A stretch of 64,000 nucleotides of DNA from DASWJS01 sp036397035 (GTDB taxonomy: Bacteria; Actinomycetota; AC-67): contig DASWJS010000015.1 of assembly GCA_036397035.1 (NCBI GenBank), forward strand, positions 1-64,000, given 5' to 3'. Each line of letters opens with the position of its first letter. The first letter of the stretch is position 1. The position numbers were made by a program, and so were the translations under genes. Shown here one piece after another: positions 7,595 through 15,721 of the stretch. Below the pieces are notes generated by a model. That model was not told where the DNA came from. It made no database searches and was given only the letters and a program-made list of their open reading frames with translations.

Positions 7595-8682
7595 GCACCG
7601 ACGGTAGCTGCGATCAGCTCGCCCGTCACGACGTTCTCCAGCAGCTTGCCGCGCGTGGTCAGCGTGGCTCGGCTGCCGTCGAGGGCGAGCAGGCCCCGGC
7701 CGGCCAGGCGCTGCAGGACGGGCGTGACGTCGCGGTCGAGCCGCGCCGACAGCTCGGCGACGTCGATCGGGTCGAGCAGCCGGAGCCGCAGCGCCGCCCA
7801 CTCCTCGGCCCGGGCGCGCGGTGCGAGGTGCTCCTCGCCCGCGCGGGCGCGCGCCGGGTCGCGCAGGTACGCCGGGAGCGACCGGACGTTCCACCACCGG
7901 TGGCCCGCGCGGTGCGAGTGCGCCCCGATGCCGAGCCCGAGGTAGTCGTCCTGGCGCCAGGCGCTGAGGTTGTGGCGGCACCGACGGCCGGGCAGCGACC
8001 AGTTCGAGATCTCGTACTGCTCGAAGCCCGCCTCGCCGAGCACGTCGATCGCGCGCTCGTAGCGATCCGCCAGCGCGTCCTCGTCGGGCGCCGGCATCCG
8101 GTCCGCCGCGACCGCTGCCCCGAACGCGGTGCGCTCCTCGATCGTGAGCGCGTAGCACGACACGTGGGTCGGGCGCAGCGCCACGGCCTCGCGCAGGGAC
8201 GCCGTCCAGTCCTTGGCGGTCTCGCTCGGCCCCCCGTAGATCAGGTCGAGGTTTACGTCCTCGATCCCGGCCGAGCGCACGGCCTCCACCGCGGGCGCGA
8301 TCGCCGCCGCGCGATGCGTGCGCCCGAGCCCGCGCAGCACGTGGTCGCCGAAGCTCTGCGCGCCGACCGAGACCCTGGTGACGCCCGCCGCCGCCCACGC
8401 GCGCGCGCGGCCGGGCGCGACCGATTCGGGATTGGCTTCGAGGCTCACCTCGGCCGCGCCGCCGGGGATCAGGCGAGCGAGCAGCGCGGGCGCGACGAAG
8501 CTCGGCGTGCCGCCGCCGAGGAAGACCGTTTCGTAGGTCGCCGTCCAGCGGAGCGCGTCGTGCTCGGCGAGCAGCGCCTCGACGTAGCGCTCGTGCTCGG
8601 GCTCGCGCCCGACCACGACCGCGAAGTCGCAGTAGGGACACAGCGCCGAGCAGAACGGCAGGTGGATGTAGAGCCCGGTCAC
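7591..8682 (-). CDS. hemW: Radical SAM heme chaperone HemW / coproporphyrinogen III oxidase-like
   Basis: HemW is a radical SAM protein that binds heme and is thought to deliver it to target proteins. The protein begins VTGLYIHLPFCSALCPYCDF, placing the CxxxCxxC [4Fe-4S] motif at residues 11-18. The SAM-binding GGGTPS follows (near 58), and a HemN_C domain lies at the C-terminus. GTG 8682 is chosen because the motif must lie near the N-terminus and a -10 box (TACGGT) lies 6 nt upstream; the frame is open further back but meaningless there. The third residue before the last cysteine is followed by DF, as in HemW rather than true HemN. It is transcribed away from the epimerase gene. Confidence 0.92.
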   Translation of the reverse strand: MTGLYIHLPFCSALCPYCDFAVVVGREPEHERYVEALLAEHDALRWTATYETVFLGGGTPSFVAPALLARLIPGGAAEVSLEANPESVAPGRARAWAAAGVTRVSVGAQSFGDHVLRGLGRTHRAAAIAPAVEAVRSAGIEDVNLDLIYGGPSETAKDWTASLREAVALRPTHVSCYALTIEERTAFGAAVAADRMPAPDEDALADRYERAIDVLGEAGFEQYEISNWSLPGRRCRHNLSAWRQDDYLGLGIGAHSHRAGHRWWNVRSLPAYLRDPARARAGEEHLAPRARAEEWAALRLRLLDPIDVAELSARLDRDVTPVLQRLAGRGLLALDGSRATLTTRGKLLENVVTGELIAATVGA

Positions 8683-8688
8683 GCGCCT

Positions 8689-8694
8689 ACCGTA
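8689..8694 (-). promoter_or_regulatory. hemW -10 box (leaderless type)
   Basis: TACGGT on the minus strand fits TANNNT and ends exactly 6 nt before the hemW GTG. No Shine-Dalgarno sequence is present between them, so the transcript would begin at or next to the start codon. Confidence 0.5.
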
Positions 8695-8728
8695 CGCTGC
8701 CGCTGCGGAACGAGTGAAGGAGCGGGCG

Positions 8729-9613
8729 ATGAGGGTCGCGATCGGCGGCTCGACCGGCTTTCTCGGCCGGCACCTGGCCGAGCGGCTGCGCGCGCGCGGC
8801 GACGAGGTGATCCCGCTCGTGCGCCCGTCGACGCGCGCGAGCGGCGTCGCCTGGGACCCCGTCGCCGGCACGCTCGACACCGCGGCGCTCGCCGGGGTCG
8901 ACGCAGTCGTCAACCTCGCCGGGCACCCCGTCGGGCGCCGCTGGACGCGCGGCCAACGCGCGCGCATCTGGACGAGCCGCGTGGACGCGACCCGCGCGCT
9001 GTGCGCGTCCCTCGCCGCCATGCCGTCGCCGCCGGAGTTCGTGATCGGCGCCTCGGCGATCGGCTACTACGGCGAGCGCGGCACGACGATCCTGGACGAG
9101 TCGTCGCCGCCGGGATCGGGCTTCCTCGCCGGGGTGTGCCGGGCATGGGAAGCGGCGAACGCCCCCGCGCGCGCGGCCGGCATCGCGGTCGCCACCATCC
9201 GCACCGGGATCGTGCTCGGGCTCGGCGGCGACTTGATGAAGCGGCTCCTGCCGATCTTCAAGCTCGGACTGGGCGGGCGGCTCGGCTCGGGCATGCACTA
9301 CCAGTCCTGGATCAGCCTCGAGGACCACATGCGCGCGCTGTTGTTCCTGCTGGACGAGCGGCGCGCCGGCGCGTTCAACCTCACCGGCCCCGACCCGGTC
9401 ACGAACGCCGAGTTCACGCGCGCGCTCGCCGCGGTCCTGCGCCGCCCCGCCTTCCTGGCCGTCCCGGCGGTCGCGTTGCGCATCGTGCTCGGCAACGGCT
9501 TCGCGCGCGAGGTGACCTCCAGTCAGCGCGTGATGCCGCGCGCGCTGCTCGACGCCGGCTTCACCTTCGCGCACACCGAGGTCGGCGACGCCCTGCGCTG
9601 GGCCCTGTCCTAG
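8729..9613 (+). CDS. TIGR01777-type NAD-dependent epimerase/SDR protein
   Basis: This 294-residue extended short-chain dehydrogenase/epimerase resembles the YfcH/SulA family. The N-terminal Rossmann motif is GGSTGFLGRHL (residues 6-16). A VVNLAGHPVGRRW block, the catalytic-type GYYGERG segment and ISLEDHMRALLFLL follow in family order, and the C-terminal DUF1731-like region ends with LRWAL. ATG 8729 is chosen over GTG 8714 because AAGGAG lies 6 nt before it. The gene is divergent from hemW and converges on lepA with a 4-bp overlap of the stops. The substrate is unknown for this family. Confidence 0.9.
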   Translation: MRVAIGGSTGFLGRHLAERLRARGDEVIPLVRPSTRASGVAWDPVAGTLDTAALAGVDAVVNLAGHPVGRRWTRGQRARIWTSRVDATRALCASLAAMPSPPEFVIGASAIGYYGERGTTILDESSPPGSGFLAGVCRAWEAANAPARAAGIAVATIRTGIVLGLGGDLMKRLLPIFKLGLGGRLGSGMHYQSWISLEDHMRALLFLLDERRAGAFNLTGPDPVTNAEFTRALAAVLRRPAFLAVPAVALRIVLGNGFAREVTSSQRVMPRALLDAGFTFAHTEVGDALRWALS

Positions 9614-11418
9614 TCTTCCGAGCCGACCTGGAGCGCCGCGATGAAAGCCTCCTGCGGAACCTCGACCGCGCCGATCTGCTTCATCCGCTTCTTGCCCTCC
9701 TTCTGCTTCTCCAGGAGTTTGCGCTTGCGCGTGATGTCGCCGCCGTAGCACTTGGCGATCACGTCCTTGCGTTTGGCCTTGATCGTCTCGCGCGCGATGA
9801 TGCGCGAGCCGATCGCCGCCTGGACGGGCACGTCGAACATCTGCCGCGGGATCAGCTCGCGCAGCTTCGCCGTCATCGCGCGGCCGTAGACCTGCGCGCG
9901 CTCGCGGTGCACGATCGCGCTGAAGGCGTCGACCGGCTCGCCGTTCAGCATGATGTCGACCTTGACGAGCTGTGCGGGCTGGTAGCCGACCGGCTCGTAG
10001 TCCAGGGACGCGTAGCCGCGCGAGCGCGACTTCAACTGGTCGAAGAAGTCGAAGATGATCTCCGCGAGCGGCATGCGGTAGCGCAGCTCGACCCGCTCCT
10101 CGCCGATGTAGTGCATGCCGTCGAGCACGCCGCGCCGGCCCTGACACAGCTCCATCAGCGCGCCCACGTACTCCCTCGGCGTGAGCATCAGGACCGCGAC
10201 TTGCGGCTCCTCGACGCTCGCGATGCGCGCCGCGTCCGGCATCTCCGAGGGGTTGTGCACGATCTCCTCGGACCCGTCGGTGAGGTGGACGCGGTAGGCG
10301 ACGTTGGGAGCCGTGGTGACGAGCGTCAGGTCAAACTCGCGCTCGAGCCGCTCGCGCGTGATCTCCATGTGCAGCAGGCCCAGGAAGCCGACGCGGAACC
10401 CGAAGCCGAGCGCGCGCGAGGTCTCGGGCTCGAAGGTCAGCGCGGCGTCGTTCAACTGGAGCTTCTCGAGCGCCTCCCGCAGCGCCGGGTACTCGTCGCC
10501 GCTCACCGGGAACAAGCCCGCGAAGACCATCGGGCGCGGCTCGCGATAGCCGTGGAGCGGCTCGGACGCCGGGCGTCCGGCGTCGGTGACGGTATCGCCG
10601 ACCTTCGCCTCCCCGATCTCCTTGATGCCGCTGATGAGGTAGCCGACCTCGCCGGCGCCGAGCTGCCCCACGGGCGTGGCCGCGGGCGCGAGCACGCCGA
10701 CCTCTTCCACGTCGTGCTGCGCGCCGGTCGCCATCATCGCGACGCGCCCGCGCGTCTGAAGCGCGCCGTCCACGACGCGGACGTAGGTCACGACGCCGCG
10801 ATAGGCGTCGTAGGCGGAGTCGAAGATGAGCGCCCGCGCCGGCGCCGCCGGGTCGCCCGCCGGCGCCGGGACGCGCGCGACGACCGCCTCCAGCAGCTCG
10901 TCCACGCCCTCGCCCGTCTTGCCACTGACGAACAGGATCTCGTCGTCGCTGCTGCCGAGCACGCGCTGGATCTCCTGCGCGACGCGTTCGGGCTGGGCGC
11001 TCGGCAAGTCGATCTTGTTCACGACCGGGATGACTTCCAGGTCCGCCTCGATCGCCAGGTGCAGGTTGGCGAGCGTCTGCGCCTCGATACCCTGGCTCGC
11101 GTCGACCAGCAGCACGGCGCCCTCGCAGGCGGCCAGCGCGCGCGAGACCTCGTAGGTGAAGTCGACGTGGCCGGGGGTGTCGATCAGGTTGACGACGTAG
11201 TCGAGACCGTCCTTCGCCTTATACGCGAGCCGGACGGCGGCGGCCTTGATCGTGATGCCCCGCTCGCGCTCCAGGTCCATCTTGTCCAGGAACTGGTCGC
11301 GCATCTCCCGGTCGGAGACCGCGCCGCACCGGACGAGGATCCGGTCGGCCAGCGTGGACTTCCCGTGGTCGATGTGGGCGCAGACGACGATGTTTCGAAT
11401 GGCGCGGGGGTCGGTCAC
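9610..11418 (-). CDS. lepA: Elongation factor 4 (LepA)
   Basis: LepA is a ribosome-associated translational GTPase implicated in 30S assembly and back-translocation. The 602-residue protein carries the G1 motif AHIDHGKST near residue 13, G2 RGITIKAAAV, G3 DTPGHVDF and G4 NKIDLP. These are followed by EF-G-like domains and the LepA-specific C-terminal domain with CYGGDITRKRKLLEKQKEGKKRM. GTG 11418 is the start; the -10 box TAGATT ends 6 nt upstream, indicating a leaderless message. Its stop overlaps that of the convergent epimerase by 4 bp. Confidence 0.97.
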   Translation of the reverse strand: MTDPRAIRNIVVCAHIDHGKSTLADRILVRCGAVSDREMRDQFLDKMDLERERGITIKAAAVRLAYKAKDGLDYVVNLIDTPGHVDFTYEVSRALAACEGAVLLVDASQGIEAQTLANLHLAIEADLEVIPVVNKIDLPSAQPERVAQEIQRVLGSSDDEILFVSGKTGEGVDELLEAVVARVPAPAGDPAAPARALIFDSAYDAYRGVVTYVRVVDGALQTRGRVAMMATGAQHDVEEVGVLAPAATPVGQLGAGEVGYLISGIKEIGEAKVGDTVTDAGRPASEPLHGYREPRPMVFAGLFPVSGDEYPALREALEKLQLNDAALTFEPETSRALGFGFRVGFLGLLHMEITRERLEREFDLTLVTTAPNVAYRVHLTDGSEEIVHNPSEMPDAARIASVEEPQVAVLMLTPREYVGALMELCQGRRGVLDGMHYIGEERVELRYRMPLAEIIFDFFDQLKSRSRGYASLDYEPVGYQPAQLVKVDIMLNGEPVDAFSAIVHRERAQVYGRAMTAKLRELIPRQMFDVPVQAAIGSRIIARETIKAKRKDVIAKCYGGDITRKRKLLEKQKEGKKRMKQIGAVEVPQEAFIAALQVGSED

Positions 11419-11424
11419 GGCGTC

Positions 11425-11430
11425 AATCTA
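11425..11430 (-). promoter_or_regulatory. lepA -10 box (leaderless type)
   Basis: TAGATT read on the minus strand is a strong TANNNT match and is separated from the lepA GTG by the six bases GACGCC. There is no ribosome binding site in that gap. Confidence 0.55.
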
Positions 11431-11498
11431 CCTGCGGCGCAGTACCGGCGGGCGCGTTCGCCCGGGAGAGCGCGTGCTGATACCATCTGCCGCTGCTC

Positions 11499-11759
11499 AT
11501 GGCGAACATCAAGTCCCAGAAGAAGCGCATCCTGACCAACGAGGTGGCCAGGCAGCGCAACCAGGCCATCCGCTCGCGCCTGAAGTCCCACCGCCGCGTC
11601 TTCGCTGAGGCGCTCGAATCCGGCGACAAGGCCGCGGCCGAGGCGGCGCTGCGCCGGGCCCTGCGCGCCTACGACACGGCCGTGTCGGCGGGCGTGCTCC
11701 ACCGGAACAACGCGGCCAACCACAAGGCGAAGCTCCAGCGGCAGTTCAACGCCGCGTAG
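11499..11759 (+). CDS. rpsT: 30S ribosomal protein S20
   Basis: S20 is a primary 16S rRNA-binding protein of the 30S subunit. The 86-residue lysine/arginine-rich helical protein starts MANIKSQKKRILTNE and ends with HRNNAANHKAKLQRQF, both typical. It is a single plus-strand gene between lepA (divergent) and holA (convergent; the 3' ends overlap by 14 bp). No Shine-Dalgarno is visible, but TACCAT (11481-11486) may be a -10 box 12 nt upstream, giving a very short leader. S20 next to holA and lepA is a widespread arrangement. Confidence 0.97.
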   Translation: MANIKSQKKRILTNEVARQRNQAIRSRLKSHRRVFAEALESGDKAAAEAALRRALRAYDTAVSAGVLHRNNAANHKAKLQRQFNAA

Positions 11760-12693
11760 CGCTCGCCTCTCTCCCACCACCAAGCTCCAGCACGAGCAGC
11801 TCAACCACGAGCCGGTCGGGAAGCTCGTTGCCCCTGGCGCCGCCCTTGAGGGTGTCGTCGGCTCGGGCGAGCAGCTCGAACCCGCGCCGGACGTCCTCGG
11901 CGTCGAAGGCGCGCGCGTGCTTGCGCGCGCGGTTGAGGTATCCGACGCTCAGCCCAAGCTCCTTGGCCAGCGCTGCCGGCGGAGCGCCCGGCGTCTCGCG
12001 CACCGCGGCGAGCGCGCGGAACTGGTTCGCCAGCGTCGTCGTGAGCACGAGCGGGTGGGTGGCGCCGCTCGCCAAGAGCGCGTTGAGCCGGCGCAGCGCC
12101 GGTCCTGTGTCCCGCGCGAGCACCGACTCCAGGAACGAATAGAGCTGCGTGTCGTGCCCGCGGAACAGGCGCGTGACGTCGGCGACCCCGATCGCGCCGT
12201 TCGTCGACGTCGCGAGCTGTTCGGCTCGGCCGGCGAGGTCGCGCAGATCGGTGCCGACCGCCTCCACCAGCGCCGCCGCCGCATCGCGCTTGATGACCCG
12301 GCCGCCGGCCTTCAGGTAGCGCACGACCCACTCCGGCGTCTCCCACGGCTTCGGCGCCGCGACCTCGACGACGTCGGCGAGGCGCCCGAGCGCCTTCTTC
12401 AGCTTCGCGGACGCGCCGCAGACCAAGACGGCGGCGATGCCCTCGGGCGGGCGCTCGGCCCACGCGACGAGCCGGTCGGCTTCCCGTTCCAGCGCCGCCG
12501 CCTTCCCCCGCACGATCACCAGCCGGCCGTCGCCGAACATGGCGGGCGTGTCGAGCGCGTAGAACACCGCCTGGGCGTCCTCGGGGTCGGCCTCTTCGAC
12601 GCCGAAGCCCTTCTTCTCCCATGCGGCCCGGACGCGCGTCACCTCGACGGAGGCGAGGAACTCGTCGCCGACGATCAGGGTGAGCTGCTTCAC
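11746..12693 (-). CDS. holA: DNA polymerase III subunit delta
   Basis: The delta subunit of the clamp loader opens the sliding clamp during replication. The 315-residue protein starts KQLTLIVGDEFLASVEV. It has the family pattern of an AAA+-like fold without a working P-loop, the AVFYALDTPAMFGDGRLVIVRG segment, and a helical collar domain with YSFLESVLARDTGPALRRLNALLASG. The GTG start at 12693 lies 7 bp after the upstream protease stop. Weak conservation is normal for this family, but the rpsT neighbourhood supports the call. Confidence 0.9.
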   Translation of the reverse strand: MKQLTLIVGDEFLASVEVTRVRAAWEKKGFGVEEADPEDAQAVFYALDTPAMFGDGRLVIVRGKAAALEREADRLVAWAERPPEGIAAVLVCGASAKLKKALGRLADVVEVAAPKPWETPEWVVRYLKAGGRVIKRDAAAALVEAVGTDLRDLAGRAEQLATSTNGAIGVADVTRLFRGHDTQLYSFLESVLARDTGPALRRLNALLASGATHPLVLTTTLANQFRALAAVRETPGAPPAALAKELGLSVGYLNRARKHARAFDAEDVRRGFELLARADDTLKGGARGNELPDRLVVELLVLELGGGREASATRR

Positions 12694-12700
12694 ACGGCGG

Positions 12701-14119
12701 TCATACCACGTTCAGCACGACGATCGCGCTCACGCCCGCGTTGAGGATGACGCGGGCCTTGGTGGCGCCCGAAGGAACCTTGCCGTGCTCGAACGTACCG
12801 CCGGCATGGCAGCGCAGCAGCGTCGATCCCTTCAGCCAGCACACGTCCACGTCGAACCGCACCTGCCGGGCGACGACGGGGTAGCCGACCTGCTCCGCCA
12901 GCGCCCCGGCATCGCTGCCGGTGAGCGAGGAGGGAGGTTCCACCGTCGCGGACGCCGTGAAGGCGCGGCCACGGCAGGCTTTGGGCACGGTGTAGGTCTT
13001 GGCGACGAAGGACGTCTGCTGCGGGCGCTGTTCCTGCGGGAACTGCTTGCGCACCAGCTCGGCTTCGCCCTCCGGGTCGGCGCCGCCGGCGCCGGCCGTG
13101 AACACCCCGGTCTTGTACGTGCAACCCGCGAGGAACCGCTGTTGCGATCCCGCGATGTTCCAGTGGTCGTAGAGGAAGTTCGACTTCCCCGGCTTCGGGT
13201 GGAAGTAGTCGTTGTGCCGGCAGTCGAAGTGTGTCGTGGAGCAGACGTTGGCCTTGAACCCGTCCGAGTACGGACCGTGGTCGTCGTAGCACATCACGTC
13301 CGAGCCGTCGTTGCAGTGACCCGCGCCCGAGCTGTTCGGAGCGTCGCGCACGACCGCCCCCAAGTTGTGCCCCAGCTCGTGGAGCATCACGCCGGCGGCG
13401 CCGCCTTCGGGGATCCCCCACGTCACCGACCAGTCCGGACCGATGTTGTTCGCGTTGCCCGGCCCGGACGAGCTGTCCCCCATGTCCAGCGTCCCCGTCC
13501 CGCCGGGGGCGCCGGGGAACCGGCCGTCGAAGTAGACCGCGTACTTCGCCATCACGCTGTTGTAGCCCATCTCGAACAGCTCGTTGGTCACGCTGGAGAA
13601 GCTCGTTTGCTCGAGCGGCGTCTGCAGCGTGACGCGATCGACCAGGATGTCTTTCCCCGAGCACAGCACGCGCAGATCGAGCGAACGCTTGAACTCCTTC
13701 GCCTCCTGATGGACGAAGGAGTTCATTCGCTCGACCTCGCGACGGATCATGTAGAGGCGCTTGGCGAAGTTGTCGGGCACGTCGGGGGCTCGCGCGTAGA
13801 TCACGTGGACGTGGAACTCGGTCGCGGCGCTCTTGATGCACGCGGGCTTGCGCATCCCGTCGCCCCCCACGTCGGCGCGCCGGTCCGAGGGCACCGGGTC
13901 GCCGCCGTGGGTGAACACCGCGTCGTCGCCGACCGAGACAAGGAAGCCGCCGGGCACCGGACAGGCCGAGCCGATCGCCGGGACCCACTGCGGACGGTCG
14001 CAGCCGGCGCGATCCGGCGGGCGAGGCGCGCCCGCGGCCGCCGGCGCGGCAAGCGTCGCGAGCGACAGCGCCGCGGCGAGGATCGCGGTTCGAGCGTTCG
14101 CCGCCGCGGGCCTGCTCAC
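12701..14119 (-). CDS. Secreted zincin-like metalloprotease, paralogue 2
   Basis: This 472-residue protein has an N-terminal Sec signal peptide (TAILAAALSLATLAAPAAAGA, cleavage near residue 30). A zinc-protease core HELGHNLG lies at 247-254, followed by GHC (267-269) and a Met-turn-like DVMCY (274-278). The usual third metzincin ligand at position 11 of the motif is valine, so the third zinc ligand is probably elsewhere, perhaps the histidine of GHC. Several conserved cysteines suggest disulfides. The C-terminal domain (about 380-472) is shared with the gene 4 bp upstream, which is a tandem paralogue. GTG 14119 is chosen because it gives a normal signal peptide. The substrate is unknown. Confidence 0.75.
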   Translation of the reverse strand: MSRPAAANARTAILAAALSLATLAAPAAAGAPRPPDRAGCDRPQWVPAIGSACPVPGGFLVSVGDDAVFTHGGDPVPSDRRADVGGDGMRKPACIKSAATEFHVHVIYARAPDVPDNFAKRLYMIRREVERMNSFVHQEAKEFKRSLDLRVLCSGKDILVDRVTLQTPLEQTSFSSVTNELFEMGYNSVMAKYAVYFDGRFPGAPGGTGTLDMGDSSSGPGNANNIGPDWSVTWGIPEGGAAGVMLHELGHNLGAVVRDAPNSSGAGHCNDGSDVMCYDDHGPYSDGFKANVCSTTHFDCRHNDYFHPKPGKSNFLYDHWNIAGSQQRFLAGCTYKTGVFTAGAGGADPEGEAELVRKQFPQEQRPQQTSFVAKTYTVPKACRGRAFTASATVEPPSSLTGSDAGALAEQVGYPVVARQVRFDVDVCWLKGSTLLRCHAGGTFEHGKVPSGATKARVILNAGVSAIVVLNVV

Positions 14120-14123
14120 GGCA

Positions 14124-15557
14124 TCAGGTGATCGAGAACACCCAGATGGCGTCGACGCCCTGGTTGAGCGTGATCGTGGCTTTGGTGGCGTCGGCGGGGA
14201 CGGTGCCCGTCTCTTCGTCCTCACTCTGGAAGCACTTCAGCTTCTTCGAGTTCTTGTAGAAGCACACGTTGACGTCCGCGGGCGCGCGCTGGTTGACGAA
14301 CCCGTTCTCGGGGCGGCCGCCGTTGAACTGCGTGCCGGGATGAAGCCCCATGACCTGGTCGGACTGCGGCGGCAACGGCGAGTGGAAGGCGCTGAGGGCG
14401 AACTTGCTCCCCCGGCAGGACGTGGGGATCGAGACGGTCTTGGTCGCCGCGCCCCAGCCTGGGGCGTTCGAACCCGCGACGTCCGCGTTCTGTCCCTGCG
14501 CCGCGAGGCTCATCACGCCCGTCTTGTAGCTGCACCACGCGAGGTACCGGTTCAGCGGCGAGGCGAGGTTCCAGTGGTCCCACAGGTAGTTGCTCTTCTT
14601 CGGCAGCGGGTTGAAGTAGTCGTTGTGCTTGCAGTCGTAGTGCGGCTCCGAGCACACGTTGATCTTGAACGAGGCCTTGTCCCCGCGCGGTCCGCCGTCC
14701 GGGTAGCACATGACGTCGGAGTCGTCGATGCAGTGCCCGGCGAGCGTCGAGTTCGGCGCGGAGTTCTGGACCGCACCCAGGTTGTGCGAGCCCTCGTGCA
14801 TGATGACCGAGGCGCCGCTCGCACCGGTCAGGTTGTAGTCGATGTGGTAGTGCGGACCGTAGTTCGCGGAGTTGTCGGCGCTCAGCTCGTCGTCGGAGAT
14901 GACGCCCGCCACGCCCGCGGCCCCGCCCTGCTCGGGCACCCTGTCCACCCACGCCCAGTACTTCGCCATCGGGTTGGCGTATCCCGCGCGACGGATCGCA
15001 AGCATGGCGCTGAAATAGTCGAGCTGGTTTGCCGGCAGTGGAACCTCAACCTTGAGGATCGACACCTCACCGCCCGAGCACGCCATCCGGTACAACGCCG
15101 TGCGGTCGAACTCCCGCGCCTCGGAGTACAGGAACCCGTTCACCATCCGGATCATCTTTTGGATCTCGGGAACCATCTGGCTGTAGCGGTCGGGCCGGTC
15201 CGACGGCTTCACGTACAGCATCTGGATGTGGGGCTCGGTCTGCCGGTTCTTGATGCACGAGGGGTTCCGCTGCTTCACCGAGCCGAAGACCCACGCGTCG
15301 TGGATCTCCGTGACCAAGTCCGGCCCGTGCGTCTCGGACACGTACCCGTCCGGCAGCGTGACCCGATACAGCCCGTTGGCTTGCAGGCACGCGGGACCGA
15401 CCGCGGGCACGTAGATCTCGGGGCCGCAATCGGGCGCCGGTTCCCGGATGGCGCCGACGGGCAGCACGGTCCCGGCCAGCCCGACGGCTGCCACCGCGAC
15501 CAAGCCGACGAGGCCGGCTCGCCTGGAAACACCCTTCATCATCCGAGGAGTCCGCAT
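14124..15557 (-). CDS. Secreted zincin-like metalloprotease, paralogue 1
   Basis: This is about 477 residues from ATG 15557. A Sec signal (RRAGLVGLVAVAAVGLAGT) is followed by a conserved N-terminal domain with paired cysteines and the motif HEGSHNLG at 254-261, then GHC (274-276) and DVMCY (281-285). As in its paralogue, the eleventh position of the motif is not a histidine (here Q). Shared blocks such as KHNDYFNPLPKKSNYLWDHW and WCSYKTGV show that the two genes arose by tandem duplication. Other starts are possible: ATG 15620, which lies 15 nt from a TACCAT -10 box, or ATG 15542. It is likely an exported endopeptidase, but activity is inferred from the HExxH motif only. Confidence 0.72.
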   Translation of the reverse strand: MRTPRMMKGVSRRAGLVGLVAVAAVGLAGTVLPVGAIREPAPDCGPEIYVPAVGPACLQANGLYRVTLPDGYVSETHGPDLVTEIHDAWVFGSVKQRNPSCIKNRQTEPHIQMLYVKPSDRPDRYSQMVPEIQKMIRMVNGFLYSEAREFDRTALYRMACSGGEVSILKVEVPLPANQLDYFSAMLAIRRAGYANPMAKYWAWVDRVPEQGGAAGVAGVISDDELSADNSANYGPHYHIDYNLTGASGASVIMHEGSHNLGAVQNSAPNSTLAGHCIDDSDVMCYPDGGPRGDKASFKINVCSEPHYDCKHNDYFNPLPKKSNYLWDHWNLASPLNRYLAWCSYKTGVMSLAAQGQNADVAGSNAPGWGAATKTVSIPTSCRGSKFALSAFHSPLPPQSDQVMGLHPGTQFNGGRPENGFVNQRAPADVNVCFYKNSKKLKCFQSEDEETGTVPADATKATITLNQGVDAIWVFSIT

Positions 15558-15721
15558 CGCCTCATGGGTTCGATGCGGCCTCAGCGATTCCCTCCCGTAC
15601 GAAGCGGGCTGATAGCCCATTTCCGCTCGTCAGCGATGGTAACAGCTACCCGACATGCCTCCCAAACGCGGCGTCTTCGGGCACGAGAACGGACATCCTT
15701 CGTGAATCAGGAGGCGGCGGC

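Noticed and set aside
7588..11535. A 1315-residue plus-strand ORF opposite hemW, the epimerase and lepA
   Set aside because: Arg/Ala/His-rich shadow of the genes on the true frames; no domain and no ribosome binding site.
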